Counted from the stretch's first letter, positions 1-26,450 are shown. The stretch is DNA of 64,000 nt from Emydura subglobosa (GCA_007922225.1 ML679962.1:28503563-28567562), one strand, 5' to 3'. The notes: generated from the sequence alone by a model not told the origin. Translations and numbers: made by a program.

Positions 1-12627
<12,627 letters not shown>

Positions 12628-15600
12628 CAGGGATGAATTTATCAGTGTTCTTTCTAAGCCTTAAATGTATTATCTTTGTTTACATACATTTCTTGACCAA
12701 AATTTTGATTAGGGCTGAGCTAATGTTATCTCAAACAGAACCCTCTATCAAGTGTAATTTTAATAATTTGAACATTTATAATTTATTAGAGTGAGCTAAC
12801 TTTTTAAGGCTAACAGTTTTGACTGACTAATTGAGACTTTCAACAGACAATTTCACAGTGACTGTAACAAGTTGCTGAGAAAATACTGCGTTTAAAAAAA
12901 AAAAAAAAAAGCCAATGAATTAGGTTTCTATGGTATTTGCTTTAAAGAAGCTAACTGCAATGGATTGTTCTGTTAAATGGGTTGGGATTCTTAAAGACAC
13001 ACTGGTACTGATAGCAAATAGAAAAAACTTGGTATTTAGAAACAACCTCACTTTTATCTTATTCCATGTGTTCCCTTATTTCTTATTAGGAGGTCTGTTT
13101 TCATGAAAACAGAATCTTAGTTCTATAAAATACTCTGTCCTTGACCCTCCGCCCATATCAAATCCTAATACTTCATGAAAATAAATTTTTCTTTTTTGGA
13201 AATGATGGTTATGATTTCACTTAAAGAATTATGAAGTCATTGGGGAGTATTAAGCAGAGGCAGACTTCTAACCATAAAAAGCTGTAATGCAAATGTCAGC
13301 TTGTAACAAAATGTAGAAGAAAATGATCTTTTTCAGAAGTAGAATATTTTCTAGGAGGAATTGACTGTTCGTTAAGATGTGAAGCTTAGTTTCTAAAAAG
13401 TTATCTTGCTCAATGTTTGAATGGTTATTTTTTGGTTCCTTTGATAGTCTTATTTTTGTTGTTAGTGGTTAATCAGAACATCCTCATTCTTGATAAGAAA
13501 AAAATGAAAATCTCTTAATGCATTATGATGATATTACGGTTGAGTCATAGGATACCATTCATATTCTTAAAAATGTTACTGGAAACAACTGATTCCTAAA
13601 CTTGGTAGATATTTCTTTACAGCCAAAACCATATGTAAGAATAACTTCATGCTGTTGCTGTTGGCAAGAGAACCTAAATATTGATGCAGCTGTGAATTAT
13701 ATGCTGCCAATTTACCACTTCCAGGTCAGTTTAAGGTGATGAAACTTTTTTATGAGGTGTATCATTGCTAATCTATCACACAGAGTTCTGTTTTTGTTAT
13801 GTAGCATTTTGAATAAATGTTGCTGAGGAGAACAAGACAAACCTTTAATTTGAGTTTTCAGGTACTTGAAGTAAAAACTGAGATGGTTTTATTGCATTAC
13901 TACTCTTGACAATTTGTAAACCAATTTCTGACTTTATTATGGAAATGTTTGTTGTTTGGTTAATATTTTGTTTTGGATAAAATTGCCGTGTTCATTCAAA
14001 TGTAACTATTAGAGGTGAAAAAGGTGACTAGAATTACCAAGTTCTGAATTCAGAAAGGTGACTTCTCTGATTATATTGGTACTTCATGAATATTATTTAG
14101 ATTTGTTCACTCTGAAGGCAATGAGTTTTACTGTCAATTTAACATGGCCTCAGAAAACAGTACTCCTGAAGTGTTTGCAAGATTGGGCCCTAACTTTGCT
14201 CATGAATATCTTTACACATGTGAGTAAGTCCTATCAACGCAATGTGACTATCTATCAGCTTAAGTGTTGGCAGAACTGGGCCCTAAATTATTTCTGATAG
14301 CAGAAGCAATAAAATTCTACTTAACTTTATTTTAAAACCTGGTGGGCTGTGAAAGTTAAATTAAGGAGAAAAAAATTGGGGGACAAAGAAAATGTTAACA
14401 ATGATACTACAGTTGATCACACTTGAGTGGAAGATCAAAAGTAAAAACTTTACATGTATGTGACGACATAGGTTTAGACTAGCATCTTTGAAATTGTTTG
14501 ATAGTAAATGACATAGGTATATTACTGTTCTGACTACAAACTCCAGAACAGGGACCCACCTGTGGGTTGTTGTAAAATATATTAAACATCTGAAATGTCT
14601 AGTAAGTATTTATGCCTCTTAAGAATTTATAATGCCGTGAATCAAATGAAAGAGCTTCAATAAGAGAAGGTTCCACAGTCAGAATAATAAACGTAAACTC
14701 TTCTTCTACCCAGTTGATTCTTCAAAATCACTGACAAGTTTGATTGCCCACTGTCTTCAGTGGCAATGAAAAATACCATCTTAATTGTCAGTTTTAAAAT
14801 TCAAATACCTGCTATGCCATTTCTCTCTGGTCATTTGAACACACTGGTAACTTGTGCTGGATGGTGGGCTCTTTTTTTATTATTATTATTTTCTTGAGTA
14901 TTATACACTGTTGCAATAGCAAAAACACAAACAATTCACAAAGGCTAATAGTAAATCTTGTTTGTAGTGTTAAATGTAACTCAAACCAAATAATCCTTTA
15001 TATTTTCTATTAACAAGCTTATAAGAAGGAGGATAGATTAAATTGTATTATTGTTAATTCTGCTAATTTCAGGGTCCAATTATTGAACACTTGTGGCAGA
15101 AGTTCAAAAATTCATCATGAAACATTTCACGTAATCCATATAGACATCTATCACAATTCAGTAATACAACCTTTATTTTCTACAGTGGCTTTGAGATGTG
15201 CATCTTTATCTAAAGAAAATTGTACATTGGTTGCCGGAGAGAGCATTGAAACTCTGAAATTAATTGTAAGAAGAGTGCAATACCTCAATGTGGGGGTGTT
15301 TGAAAGTGTTACTTTATTATTCGGTCTACTCTTCAAAGTGTAAAATCTTTAGTTTTTGTTGCAAGTGGTGACCCCTCATTTGATGAGATGCAACTCTTTT
15401 GAGTCACTTATTACCAGCTTCAGAGTAAATGTTAATGGTAGCTCCAAAACAGTTTATCTCCTTGACTTACCAGAATGGCAAGTTAGAATGGCAAAAAATG
15501 AACTAATAGTTAATTTTTCTAAATAATAAATACCTAAATCTAAACTTCAAGTTGTAGAGCAACTTTAGGGGAAGACCTTGCTATTGTGATTATGTGCGGT

Positions 15601-16937
15601 AGCAGAATTCCTATGAAATGGGAAGCTTCACTGAAAGGAATGGTGGCCTGAGGCTTTCATGTTTTTAATCTGTTTGTCGCTTGGTACATTTAATGAAATG
15701 CTTCACTTATTTTTATAATTGTTTTGTACTGGATGTCATTCAGAACATTAGTTTTTGTTTAAAAATATTAGAATATTAAAACAAGACATGCTGTACTGGT
15801 TCCAAACTTTAACTTAAGTTCTCACTTCTGTATATAAGGATGTGTATATCCCCATTGATCACAATGAGGATATAGCACTTAAAATGTGCCTTAAAGTGAA
15901 TCTCTGACATTTGTTTAAAATTATGTATGGAAAAAGGAAAATATAAAATTAAAATTATTACAAAATTAATAGTTTTAATTAAAATAGATCCCTCCTATAA
16001 AAAAATCTGTCAAATCTTTAAAAACAGAGCAGAACGAGTCATCAATTTAAATATTAACCAATATAACTCTTCGTTAATATTTTACAATACGAAATGAGAA
16101 GAGAAGAAATAGCATTACTATCCTGGTATGTTAATGGTCCTATGTAAAATAAAACGTAAATCTAAATTTAAGTTTTAGTGGTTAAATAGTTCTCGTTTTC
16201 ATCAACTTGAATGAATAGTTTCCACAATTATTTGGGCCATGTAGTGGTTTACCATCATCAAATTATACAATGAGGATCTGAAGTCTCCAGATGGTGGTGA
16301 TCAAGAAAGGTGGAGGAAAAAGTGGTTTCCAAAAGTTGCCCAAATGGTGCTACTTTAATAATTTTTAGCATCCTGCAACTACAGTAAAGCCTTACCTTAT
16401 TGGTTGTTCAGTTTTAACTTTGTGGTTCTTTGGTCACCAAATTGAACATTCTTAATTTCTTTATCTCATGTACCTAAATGTTTTGACTTTCTTATCTCTG
16501 TCTTGGAAGCCAGTCCCTGGGAGGTTGAGTGCTCAGCACCTCAGAAAATAAGACTCTGGGTAATTTCTTTGCTCTGAGATGCTTATTTACACTTTGGGAT
16601 CGTGTATCTGAGTTAAAGGCATAATAGCTCGAAGAATGAAGGGTGTAATAGAATGCAAAAAGTTAAATACTTCCATCCCTTCATAGATTTCATTTCTCAC
16701 ATTTGAACAAACAACTTTTCCAGCACCAGCATTTTTTGTCAATGATTTTGTTCTTTTCTTATAAAATGCAGTGTCATTCTCATCAGGTTCTTCCCCTGGT
16801 GTCAGTGTAACTTATGGGTTTGTAGTTGAAAAGAATATTTAAATTTTGCCACATGGATATTAGGTACTACTGCTGCAATTTGTCATCCCATCAGGTCTTT
16901 GCAGGACTGATATCGTAGATATAGAAATAAGCCAAAG
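12628..16937 (+). other. FAM199X: FAM199X 3' UTR and downstream AT-rich sequence
   Basis: No coding frame follows the stop. Consensus AATAAA hexamers on the + strand at 13812-13817 and 14308-14313 are candidate polyadenylation signals, giving UTRs of about 1.2 or 1.7 kb; later ones are possible. An A run lies at about 12893-12910. A hairpin-type repeat lies at 14169-14284 and a short (TTA)n stretch near 14875. The rest to the Penelope insertion is AT-rich without recognised features. Confidence 0.55.
14169..14284. repeat. hairpin-family interspersed repeat
   Basis: Two similar phrases bracket the unit: 'GAAGTGTTTGCAAGATTGGG' at 14169 and 'AAGTGTTGGCAGAACTGGGC' near 14262. Between them are 'TTACACATGTGAGTAAGTCC' words. 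These belong to an old sauropsid repeat type whose full-length form is a hairpin, also seen at 28721-28838. Confidence 0.45.
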
Positions 16938-16951
16938 TGTTAAAATTTTAG

Positions 16952-18523
16952 CAAAAACGAGAGTCCTGGAGCACCTTAAAGGCTAACAGATTTCTGCGGG
17001 CATAAGCTTTCGTGGGCTGCAACCTACTTTGTCAGATGCATGAAGTGGAAATCACAGATAGGACGTATATATATACATCCAAGGGTAAGAAACAACAATG
17101 GTGAGGGCAAGCACTAACAAAGTCAATTCAGTTAGAGTGGATGAGGCCTATTCACAACTGTTGATCAGAAGGTGAGAATATGTGAACAGTGGACCCACGG
17201 GAAAGAGTCCCTCGAAGAATTCCACCGGGATTTCAATATTTTCCACCTCACCATCAACCTCAGCCTGGACCAGTCCACACAAGAAATCCACTTCCTGGAC
17301 ACTACAATACAAATAAAGGATGGTCACATTAATACCACCCTATACCGAAAACAAACTGACCGCGATACATATCTTCATGCCTCCAGCTTCCACCCTGGAC
17401 ACATTACATGATCCATTGTCTACAGCCAAGCCCTGAGATACAACCAGATTTACTCTGATCCTTCAGACGGAGACAAACACCTACAGGATCTCCATAAAAC
17501 ATTCTTAAAACTATAATACCCTCCTGGAGAGGTGAAGAAACAAATTGACAGAGCCAGACAGGTACCCAGAAGTCACCTACTACAGGACAGACCCAACAAA
17601 GAACAGAACACCACTGGCCATCACCTACAGCCCCCAGCTAAAATCTCTCCAACACATCATTAAGGATCTACAACCTATGCTAGCAGATGATCCCTCACTC
17701 ACTCACTCAAGCTGTGGGAGGCAGACCTATCCTTGCTTACAGACAGCCCCCCAACCTGAAGCAAATACTCACCAGCAACCGTACACCATACAACAAGAAC
17801 ACTAACCCAGGAACTTATCCCTGCAACAAACCCCGTTGCCAGCTCTGCCCGCACATCGACTCTAGTGACACCATCACAGGTCCTAACCACATCAGCCACA
17901 CCATAAGGAGCTCATTCACCAGCTTATCTACTAATGTAATATACGCCATCATGTGCCAGCAATGCCCTTCTGCCATGTACATTGGCCAAACCGGACTGTC
18001 ACTATGCAAAAGAATAAATGGACACATCAGACATAAAAAATGGTAACATCCATAAGCCAGTCGGAGAGCACTTCGATCTCCCAGGACACTCTGTAGCTGA
18101 CTTGAAAGTTGCCATACTTCTACAAAAAAACTTCAAAAACAGACTTTAGCGAGAAACTGCAGAGCTGGAACTCGTATGCAAACTTGACACAATCAGACTG
18201 GGTCTGAATAGGGACTTGGAATGGTTATCTCATTACAAGAAGTAATTGTCACTGTTCACGCATTCTCCCTTCTAATCAATGGTTGTGAATAGGCCTCATC
18301 TACTCTAACTGAATTGACTTTGTTAGCACTTGCCCTCACCATTGTTGTTTCTTACCTTTTGGATGTGTATATATATGCCTCCTATCTGTGATTTCCACTT
18401 CCTGCATCTGACGAAGTGGATTGCAACCCACGAAAGCTTATGCCCGCAGAAATTTGTTAGTCTTTAAGGTGCTACAGGACTCTCCTTGTTTTTGCTGTAT
18501 ACAGAGTAACACGGCTAGTCCTC
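16952..18523 (+). mobile_element. Penelope-like retroelement, 5'-truncated, with inverted flanking arms (copy A)
   Basis: The 1572-bp insertion is bounded by a 14-bp duplication. Its left arm (about 16955-17165) is an inverted copy of its right arm (about 18285-18510); compare 'TTCTGCGGGCATAAGCTTTC' on the left with its complement on the right. Such inverted terminal copies are typical of Penelope-like elements. Between the arms lie the end of the reverse transcriptase (HFLDTTI near 17280), a Cys-rich linker and a GIY-YIG endonuclease. The reading frame has stops and shifts, so this copy is dead. Confidence 0.9.
17172..18245 (+). pseudogene. Penelope RT C-terminus plus GIY-YIG endonuclease, broken
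   Basis: In pieces, the region encodes the last part of a Penelope-type reverse transcriptase (17172-17411, motif HFLDTTIQIKDGHINTTLYR, then a stop), a linker with stops near 17409 and 17514, and a frame at 17687-18046. The last contains the cysteine cluster CNKPRCQLC (zinc-finger-like) and the GIY-YIG signature VIYAIMCQQC...MYIGQTGLSLCKRINGH. In this family the nuclease nicks target DNA for target-primed reverse transcription. Further fragments (ELVCKLDT..LGLNRDLEWLSHYKK) continue to about 18245 in another frame. At least two stops and one shift make it non-functional. Confidence 0.85.
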
Positions 18524-18537
18524 TGTTAAAATTTTAG

Positions 18538-20418
18538 TTCTTTGAACTGGTTTTTTTTTTTTTTTAAAGTCCAATCCTTGCTTTTTTTAATCCCTTAATG
18601 AAAAGTTAAATTTTGGAAGCAGTGTAAAAGTGGAGAAGGAAATACGGATAGCCACAGTGCCAATACTCTGTAACCAGATAACTATCTTGGGCTTTGTAAT
18701 AGCTGTGATATAAATGTAATCCATTTAAACTCTGTAAGAACATTAACAGTTTGCTTCCCTGGGAATCATTTCTCTATAAAGGCTTAGAAGGAGCACTGAA
18801 ACTGCAAGAGGACTGTATTTAAAAAAAAAAAAAGAGGTGCGGAGTCTTTAGCATGATGAAATGTGAAGAAGAAAGAGCTGCCTGACAGACCTGTTTACTT
18901 TTTGTATATGTAGAGCTAACTTCATCTTCTGTTTTGTTTGAAATGGATTCAGTATTTTCTTCCTTTAACAGTCTAGCAAACTTAATTAGATTAAAAAATG
19001 ATGGTAAATCTATGTTCAGTACAGAATGCTTATTGAGAACAGTGAACAAAAATCAGATATGATCATCTCTTGGTTCAATATTTAGTAGTTTTTTAATGTA
19101 AACTTTTTTATATTGTGGTCATTAAAACCTGTGGAGATCTTTCTCTGGAAAATACTGCTTAAATTTAGATATATGCATTTAAACTATTCAAGAGTACATA
19201 TTACATGTAGAAGAATGTGTATAAATTTGACATCAACTTACGCTGATCTGAGTTGTTTATATTAGATGGCCTGAAGTCTTTACTTTTCCTATATGGCTGC
19301 TTGAGCTTCAAAAGTAAGTTGACATCTTGGCCTTTAAATATTAGAGATTTCTAAAAATTTGTTTTAGGTGTCTGAAGCATCTTGTTAGGCCACGATTCTC
19401 ATGGCCAGCATTTAAAACTAGCTGGCCTAATCATCACTACTTTATTGACTATTAATCCTGCAGTTCTTGTGCATTGAAAATTGAGATGAAATGGGTTGTG
19501 TGCCTAAAGTATCTATTATTGCAGCCTTTAATGTGTGAAGTGCAGATTTTAGCCAAACCCAAATCTGATTTGTTTGACAGTTTGGTCTGAATGCATCCTA
19601 GCCAGAGAAGAGAAATGCAGAGACAACATTTCATAATGTGGTTTAAAAATTTCAGATTAATTCATTTTTAAAGGTCAATGATTTTGGAACCCTGAGACTG
19701 AAGGTTGTAACTAAAGAATGAGGAAGTTGTCTCATTTGAAAAATCTGCTTCAGATAGTCTTAAGAATTATCATGTATAGAACTGGTAAATCAGAGCTATT
19801 TCCAGGCTTTCTGCTACATGTATTGCTGCAATGCACTTTTGTACATAAAACTGTTCTCTATATATTCTGTACCTTGCCACAATGTTTGTAGAAAGTTTTT
19901 TTTCTGAAGTTGTGAAGGACATAACACTAGCTGCAACACCGGTGACTGACTTTATTTTGAGCTCTTCATTGTATTTGAAAATAGTCATGTGAACATCAAA
20001 GTACGGGTCGGAATTAAAAATAACAACATAGCAAAGATGTGCTGATGAAACTGAAAATGTGTCTTGTTTTGAGCAATAAACCCTAGGTCAAACTCTGTGC
20101 CCGTTGCCCAACCATTTGGGCACATGGCACAAGTGCAGTGTGTTTAAAGTGCCTTTGGTAGTAGGCAGCGTATACAGCTCTGGTCGTCCCTAATAAATAA
20201 CCCAGTGGAGGTTCCTAGTAAAACATATACACTTGATTAAAGCAGATGTGCTTTCAGTTGAAAATTGATGGATCAGAGGAAATGAGGTACGTAACCTGAG
20301 ACCCTCTACCAAAAATGTTTTGGCTTTAATTATTGTCTTTGCACCTCAGACTATTACCAAAAGTTCTCATTTATTCACTGTGGTCATGGTGCTGTGCATA
20401 GGGAGAGCAAGCCTGTGT
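18538..20418. other. intergenic AT-rich stretch
   Basis: Contains T and A homopolymer runs (near 18549-18566 and 18820-18833) and an AATAAA at 20075-20080. I see no gene, RNA or recognised repeat. Confidence 0.6.
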
Positions 20419-20882
20419 AAGAGTACATCTTCACTTCAGAGTTAAACCATCTCCTCCTCCCTCACGAACCTCTGATCTGAGTTTAGTGTTGTTTTCAACC
20501 CAGGCTAGTTGACCCATCCTGGGGTATAGGCTAAAGACCAAGAGAGGCTTTCAGTCAGGCAGATAACCTATCTATTTTACAGTGAGGACACAGGCAAAAC
20601 CACTTGAGGGTTGATAGTCCTCCATTGCTTTCCCACAATTCCCCTTGTATGCCCAGAAGGACAGACAAGTTCTCCCACAATTCACTGGGAAAGAATCAGT
20701 GGCTGTACTGTGCACAAAGAACTATGGGACAAACCTCCAGAAGTTCTAGTGCCCCATCCTGTTGAATACAGCACTAATGAGGATTTTGCAGAGTTGCTGC
20801 TCACCTGTGGACTAGGCTAACTTGGGTGCTCAGGCCTGGCTGCTGATCACTCAAGTTAACTCTGTAATGAAGACATCCAAAA
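20419..20882. mobile_element. hAT-like non-autonomous DNA element with inverted ends
   Basis: The left end GAGTACATCTTCACTTCAGAGTT is mirrored by the complement of 'AACTCTGTAATGAAGACATC' at the right end, giving terminal inverted repeats of about 25 bases at 80-85% identity by eye. The inside carries 'CCCACAATTCACTGGGAAAG', wording seen in other turtle fossil transposons. No transposase frame survives. Confidence 0.6.
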
Positions 20883-23800
20883 TAGATCTGTTCAGAACCA
20901 TATCGGCAAGGTCTTGTGTATTATGCCATAGTGCAGAATTTGTCATAGAACGCACCCCTTGTCACAGAATTGGAGCTCCAGCATCTGTTTTCACTATTTT
21001 TTTTAAAAAAAGTTACTAAGTTGCTAGAATTCAGCGTTTTTGTTATGGACTTTGCCTTTTTTCTGCAGCCAGACACCCAGTTTGTTTTCTAGTTGCCTGC
21101 ACCTGCCTCTTGCTTTCCCCACCACGGGGAGTTAATTGGGTTACAATGATATTCTGTGCAATACTACCATGGAGCCAGACAACAGATTTCAGATCCAAAA
21201 ATGGAGGAGTCCAGCTTGAAGCCAGAAGTGCAGACTGGCTAACAGGGCTACCTATAGAGCAGCACAACTGGTGAAGCTATCTACAAGCTTCCCCACTCGC
21301 CTAGCATATGTGACCAGAAGAAGGTTCTGAGCAGTGCTGTCTGGATGATATGTAAGCTGAGGTTTAGAGAATGGAGTTGACGCCTCTAGTGATTATAGTG
21401 AAAATATCCTTAAAAATAATCATTTGACAAATGTTGAGTATTTAAGCTGCAAGTTGTACTTGAGGGGTTTCTCTGGGGTGGGGGAATGGGAATGAAGGGT
21501 ATTTCATGATACAAGAATAAACCAATGTTGCCATGGAATTTGGCTCATCATACTGTGGAACTCACAAGGCTCTGCATATAGGACTTTATCAGCTGGTACC
21601 AATGACTTAAATTACATCTGGAAGCAGATAGGAAGCCAGTACAATTCATGAGGCACAAGTGTAATGTGCCTGTTCCAACAGTCTCACTAATCAGATGGCA
21701 GTCACCACATGGTGCATGATCTAAAGCTTCTGAGTGGACTTCCAAAAGCTATCCCTAAAGATCACATCGCAGTAGTCCCTTAGGGAAATGATGACTGCAT
21801 GGGTGATTGGTGAGATCTACATCACGAATGTCTGCTTACCAGTAATAGTGCAAATATATGACAAAAATAAAGCACGCTTTATAACTTTTTTTTTAAGATT
21901 CTTCTCCACCACCATTTTTGCTTATTTTACGCTTTCTAGTTATTTCGTCTCCCTCAGTGTGGATCAAGCTGCAGCACAGCTGGTTGCTCCCTTGTATGAG
22001 TTCTAGTAAGAGATGGACACAAACTGAATCATAGGTTTGAAACCATCCTCTTCCTCCTGCGAAGCTTTGGAGAAAGGCTGCTCTGGTTCTGAATTTGCTG
22101 ACTCAAACTTCCCTTCATATTGGCCTGCAGAAATTCAGATTTGGCCATTTCAGTTTTGTGATGTACAGTCCATCTCCAGTGCTAACCTCTGCATTGCACA
22201 TGCCAACTGGAATAGAAAAAGGTTGTTTATACCTCTTACCACAGAGCATCTCTCTCTCTCTCACAAGCGGTTGCTTTGGTTCCTGGGTAGCTGAAGCTTC
22301 CCACATCAGTGGATATACATTTCTAAATGGGTGCTGCTGAGAATGAGCCTCTGAAAATGAATTCTCCATAGGTACTGTGATGATTTATGCTGGCAATATG
22401 ACTTACATAAAACATTGTCAATCTCTTCTTTCTGATAACTTAGCTAAAGGTGAAATCACTACAGCCTGGTATGTCTGGGTTATTCAGCTTGGTTTTGGAG
22501 TGTTATTTCACACTTCAACTTTATGATGTAATTTATTACTATAAAAACCTAGGTGGGGTCAAGGTAAATTGACTCCTTGGTTTACCAGTTAAAATATAGC
22601 AATTCATCTCCAAGTATTGCCATTGCAATCTAGAAAAGTGAAGATTTTAAACTTGATTTAAACGATCATCTGTTTCCACTAGGGGGAGTTCTGTGGTTGT
22701 ATTATCTACCTTCTCTGACAGCACAGGTTAACAGACTTGTTCTTTAAACAATGTTCTTTATTCTTCAAAGAGAAAAATTATACTTCTTGTTAGGATGACC
22801 GATTCATGCTCTAGAATGTTTTAGTAGAAGAGAGAAGCCTATACAGAATGTGCTGTCTAGCCTTTTGTGTGTTTTTTTTTTTTAATTTACACATTTCAAG
22901 TGCTTTTTGTAGAAGTTTAATTCATTTTTTTTATGAACAAGTGATATAGCCATTATTTTTCTCTGTTGATGGCCCTTGTGTTTGGGAGTAGGCTGTGTAT
23001 CCTACCTGTAGCCTATAGGGAACATATTCTATAGATAGATGTATATTAAAAACTTTTAAATCTCTAGGTCTTTGGTTCAAATCTAGCACTGCTAAACACT
23101 AACTGAATGGCTCGGGGTGGACGTGAAATGAAATAGTCTGAATCCAGTTGCTGCTGGGCCGGTATCTACATCAACATCACACAACTCAGAACGTGGCAGT
23201 TGGTGCCTTCAGAAGAAGGGCAGGAGTGCTGACCTTTGCTCTCTCACCCTAGGAATGACTATTCCAGGTAAAGTTTGGGGCACAGTGGTGGGTGATGTGG
23301 GGAAACTGGGATTGCTGCCTCTGCTGAAACCCGCATTTTAACAAAATGCTTCACTTTCTCGTTGGGTCCGGGGGGCGCCCTTTACCCACATTGAAAATCT
23401 TTTCTTGATATATACAACAAATGCTGCAGAGAGTGTTCTTTTTGCCTGGAGTATCAGGGATCTGCTGGGAGATCATGGCCCTGCTGTTCTTGTACAGTGT
23501 TAGCAAGGCGCTGTGTGCTAGAGGGTGATTATACATATGCACCAATGGTTATATCGTTGTACTCAGGATGCTGCATAAATGGCTAGCTTAGCAAGCTAAA
23601 CAAAATTCAGGCAGCAGAGGGAGATTTTCTGAGGGAGAGACTTGCCCAGAATCCTTGCTTATGCAATGCTTATGAGCTCTCCGTTGCTCTTCAACCCCAC
23701 AGACCCGGATCAATTTAGGTGCCTAACTTCCTTTGATTTCAGCAGCCCTGAAGTGCAGAGATGCTCCCACCTGGTCACCATCTACTGTGGAGTCAGGTCA

Positions 23801-26190
23801 GGTTCCTGGGGGTGAGCGTGGGGCTGGCTGCAGCCAGGGAGGTTTCTGCCCATGCAACACCTAAGCTCCAACAGAGCAAAGCAATGTCTCGCCGTCTGAG
23901 AAGAGTTTGGGTGCTCCACACAGGGAAGACCCCACCTGCTTGAAAGCCTTGCCCCTCTGGTCAGGTTGGACTTTAATTGCTACTTGGCAGCAGGCCAATT
24001 CTTACGCCTCTTTTCACTTGGACTTAATTCTCAGGAGACCCCCTAACTTTAAACACACAGACCCCAGTCCTGGTTTCTACAAGGAAAGGAGGGAGGAGCT
24101 TAGATCCTATTAGTAGCAGCAGGCTGGGCCTTACTGCATGATTAGAGTTGGACATGCTGCATGTACGAAAGGTCTCGAACACAACACACCCTTTAATTTC
24201 ATGTTCAGCTGAAGTGCTCTTAATTACCTTCCATTCTTAAATCCCTTTGGATGAATGGGCAGCTTGGTAGAGCAACGTGGGGGAACTTGCTTTAGCTAAA
24301 TTATATCTGGCTGAGGGACAGAGAACTCTAGTCTCCAAATCTCAGTCCAGCACCCTCCATGAGCACAATATATACCTTACAAAACTTGGGAACCATGCAA
24401 GCCTATGCCTTCAAAGTAGCCTAAACTGATCCTTGCTTTATATCATGCAATCAGATAATATCCTTAGTGTAATCAACAGGAATGTGAGTGCTTTCTAGCA
24501 GTGGACCTGATTACCAACTAGAGTTGGTTGAATTATGAAAAAAATGATTGGCCTAGTAATCTATTTGAAAATATTCTACTAATACACTATCTGTTGACTA
24601 CTACTTGGCCATCTCTGTTTTAAATAGAGTAGGAAGTTGGCTACTTATACAGTGTACCTAAGCTACACAGTCTCATGCCGCTCTAAACAGTCACTCTTGT
24701 AGGTATGGAAACAATATTACCAAAAACCATTTATATTGGTTTATTTGGTGGGCAGATGAAAGTAACATGTATATAAATATTTTCATTAATTCCAAGAGAA
24801 AATGTATATTGACATGAAAAGGAGCGTGCCCTTTATGAAATCTGAAAGACAGCATCCCCATCTCTGTTAGCGCTGAATAAGGTGAGTTTGTTTACCAAAT
24901 AGAAGCCATTCAAAGCATAAGTACGGCTTACTAACCTATTACTCTTAACAAATCCATGCGCTTCCTCCTGAAAGGATTTAGATTGTAAAACTGTTTGTTT
25001 GAAGTTACAAATGTTAGTCAACCGAAAATGAAGCAGCAACTAAAATCTTAGTACAAACCCATTTGCAGGCTGATAAAATGAGTATAATTGATAGTTCTAA
25101 ATACCTTATTGGCATATGTATTAAAATTCTAGTATATGTCTATTTTTCTTAGTATTGCATTAACCATAATTTCTATGTAATGCTTGAATTCATTTATATA
25201 TTTGCACAATACACTATCAGATAAAGAAGTGCCAAAATGTGTATAAGGAGGCCATCCCTTTAGCCTAATTGCACACAAATTTCCTGCACACTCTGATGCT
25301 TAAGACCAATAACGAGACTGCTACAGCTAGAATAAATGCATTAGCTTATAAATTTAGAGCTTCTACCTGCTTTGCAGAGGGAGAATCGTCTCTAAATGAG
25401 CTTAGTAACATTGATTTGTGATTAATCATTTTACTTAGTGACTCATCTGTGATCGCAGTACAACAAAAATGCCATGTTTGCTTAGTGGCATTAACTCCAT
25501 TTATCTTCTGTGCATTCAGAGAATTGCCTTGTTGTCAATGTGGGACTGGGAAGATGTCTGAACAATACAGTCATTAAAAAATTTGATGTCAGAGTTTTTG
25601 ATAGCACAGAATTGGGGCTGGGTTGAAAAGGCAGTTCATTTAAAATAATATCCCAACAACCAACACCACCACCTTCAAATTTAATAATTCCAGTTGGGCA
25701 AACCAAAGTAGTATTTGAAGTAATGCCCTTGCATTTGCAAAGCCAAATAATTTTACCCTGAAAGTGAATGCGTCTTCCACTCGCTGCTGAATTCTTCATT
25801 TAGGTTTTTCATAGTGGGCCCAATTCTGCAAGCTGAGGTGTGCTCTCAACTGTCTTTAGATTTATTAGATCAGAATTGTAGGGTTCACTTGCTACATTAG
25901 CATCACAATTTTACCAATGGTTTATCTGTGTTCCCCTTGACTCTAATCCAGCTGTGTCCTTGCCCTTCAAACATAGGTTTCTGAAAACGCATATTGGAAA
26001 GGGAAATTTGATGAGTTTATGGAAGAGGATTCTGTCACCTTCCATAAGGAAATCTAGGTGGAGAACTGCTACACGTTGAAGAACGTTGCCAGAAGGAATA
26101 AGACAGCTCAAATATTGTCTGATAACTTTTGCGTTGGCCAAAAACAGAACATTTTTATAGCACCTCTTATCCACAGATGTTATATTAATG
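20883..26190. other. intergenic stretch with decayed repeats
   Basis: Apart from the L2-like fragment at 21600-21785 and a CT run near 22249, I can name nothing with confidence. Sequence around 23090-23220 and 23640-24120 is more GC-rich and probably old repeat. Short open frames there have no family similarity that I recognise. Confidence 0.5.
21600..21785 (-). mobile_element. L2-type LINE 3' fragment, inverted
   Basis: The order of phrases ('AAGCAGATAGGAAGCCAGTA', 'GTGTAATGTGCCTGTTCCAA', 'TCTAAAGCTTCTGAGTGGAC', 'CATCGCAGTAGTCCCTTAGG') follows an inverted L2 3' region as I remember it. It is decayed and non-coding. Confidence 0.45.
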
Positions 26191-26194
26191 GTTA

Positions 26195-26450
26195 TCTTCA
26201 TCCCATGTCCAGTGGATGGGCCACAGACTGAGTGTCGGCTATCTGGGTTTTCTTCTTGGCTGTCACTCTTGATGTGCATCCTCCAGCAAGTCACTTCACC
26301 TTTGTCTACCTATTCCCATCTTTTGTCTATTTTGACTCTTCTAGGCAGGGACTGTTTTTTTCTGTGTATTTGTACAGTGCAGAGCCAGGGCCCTGCTTTC
26401 ACCTGAGGCCTATTGGCACTACTGTAATGCAAATAACTAATAATCCTACT
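26195..26450 (+). repeat. MIR/CORE-type SINE with conserved tail
   Basis: The central 'CAAGTCACTTCACCTTTGTC' matches the MIR 'CAAGTCACTTAACCTCTCTG' block. It is followed by 'TAGGCAGGGACTGTTTTTTT', 'TTTGTACAGTGCAGAGCCAG' and 'ACTGTAATGCAAATAACTAA', a tail common in sauropsid SINE/LINE copies. Confidence 0.65.

Larger units (their letters stand above)
16938..18537 (+). repeat. 14-bp target-site duplication flanking Penelope copy A
   Basis: The 14-mer TGTTAAAATTTTAG occurs at 16938-16951 and again at 18524-18537, exactly bracketing the element. Identical copies imply that both boundaries are intact. Confidence 0.85.
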
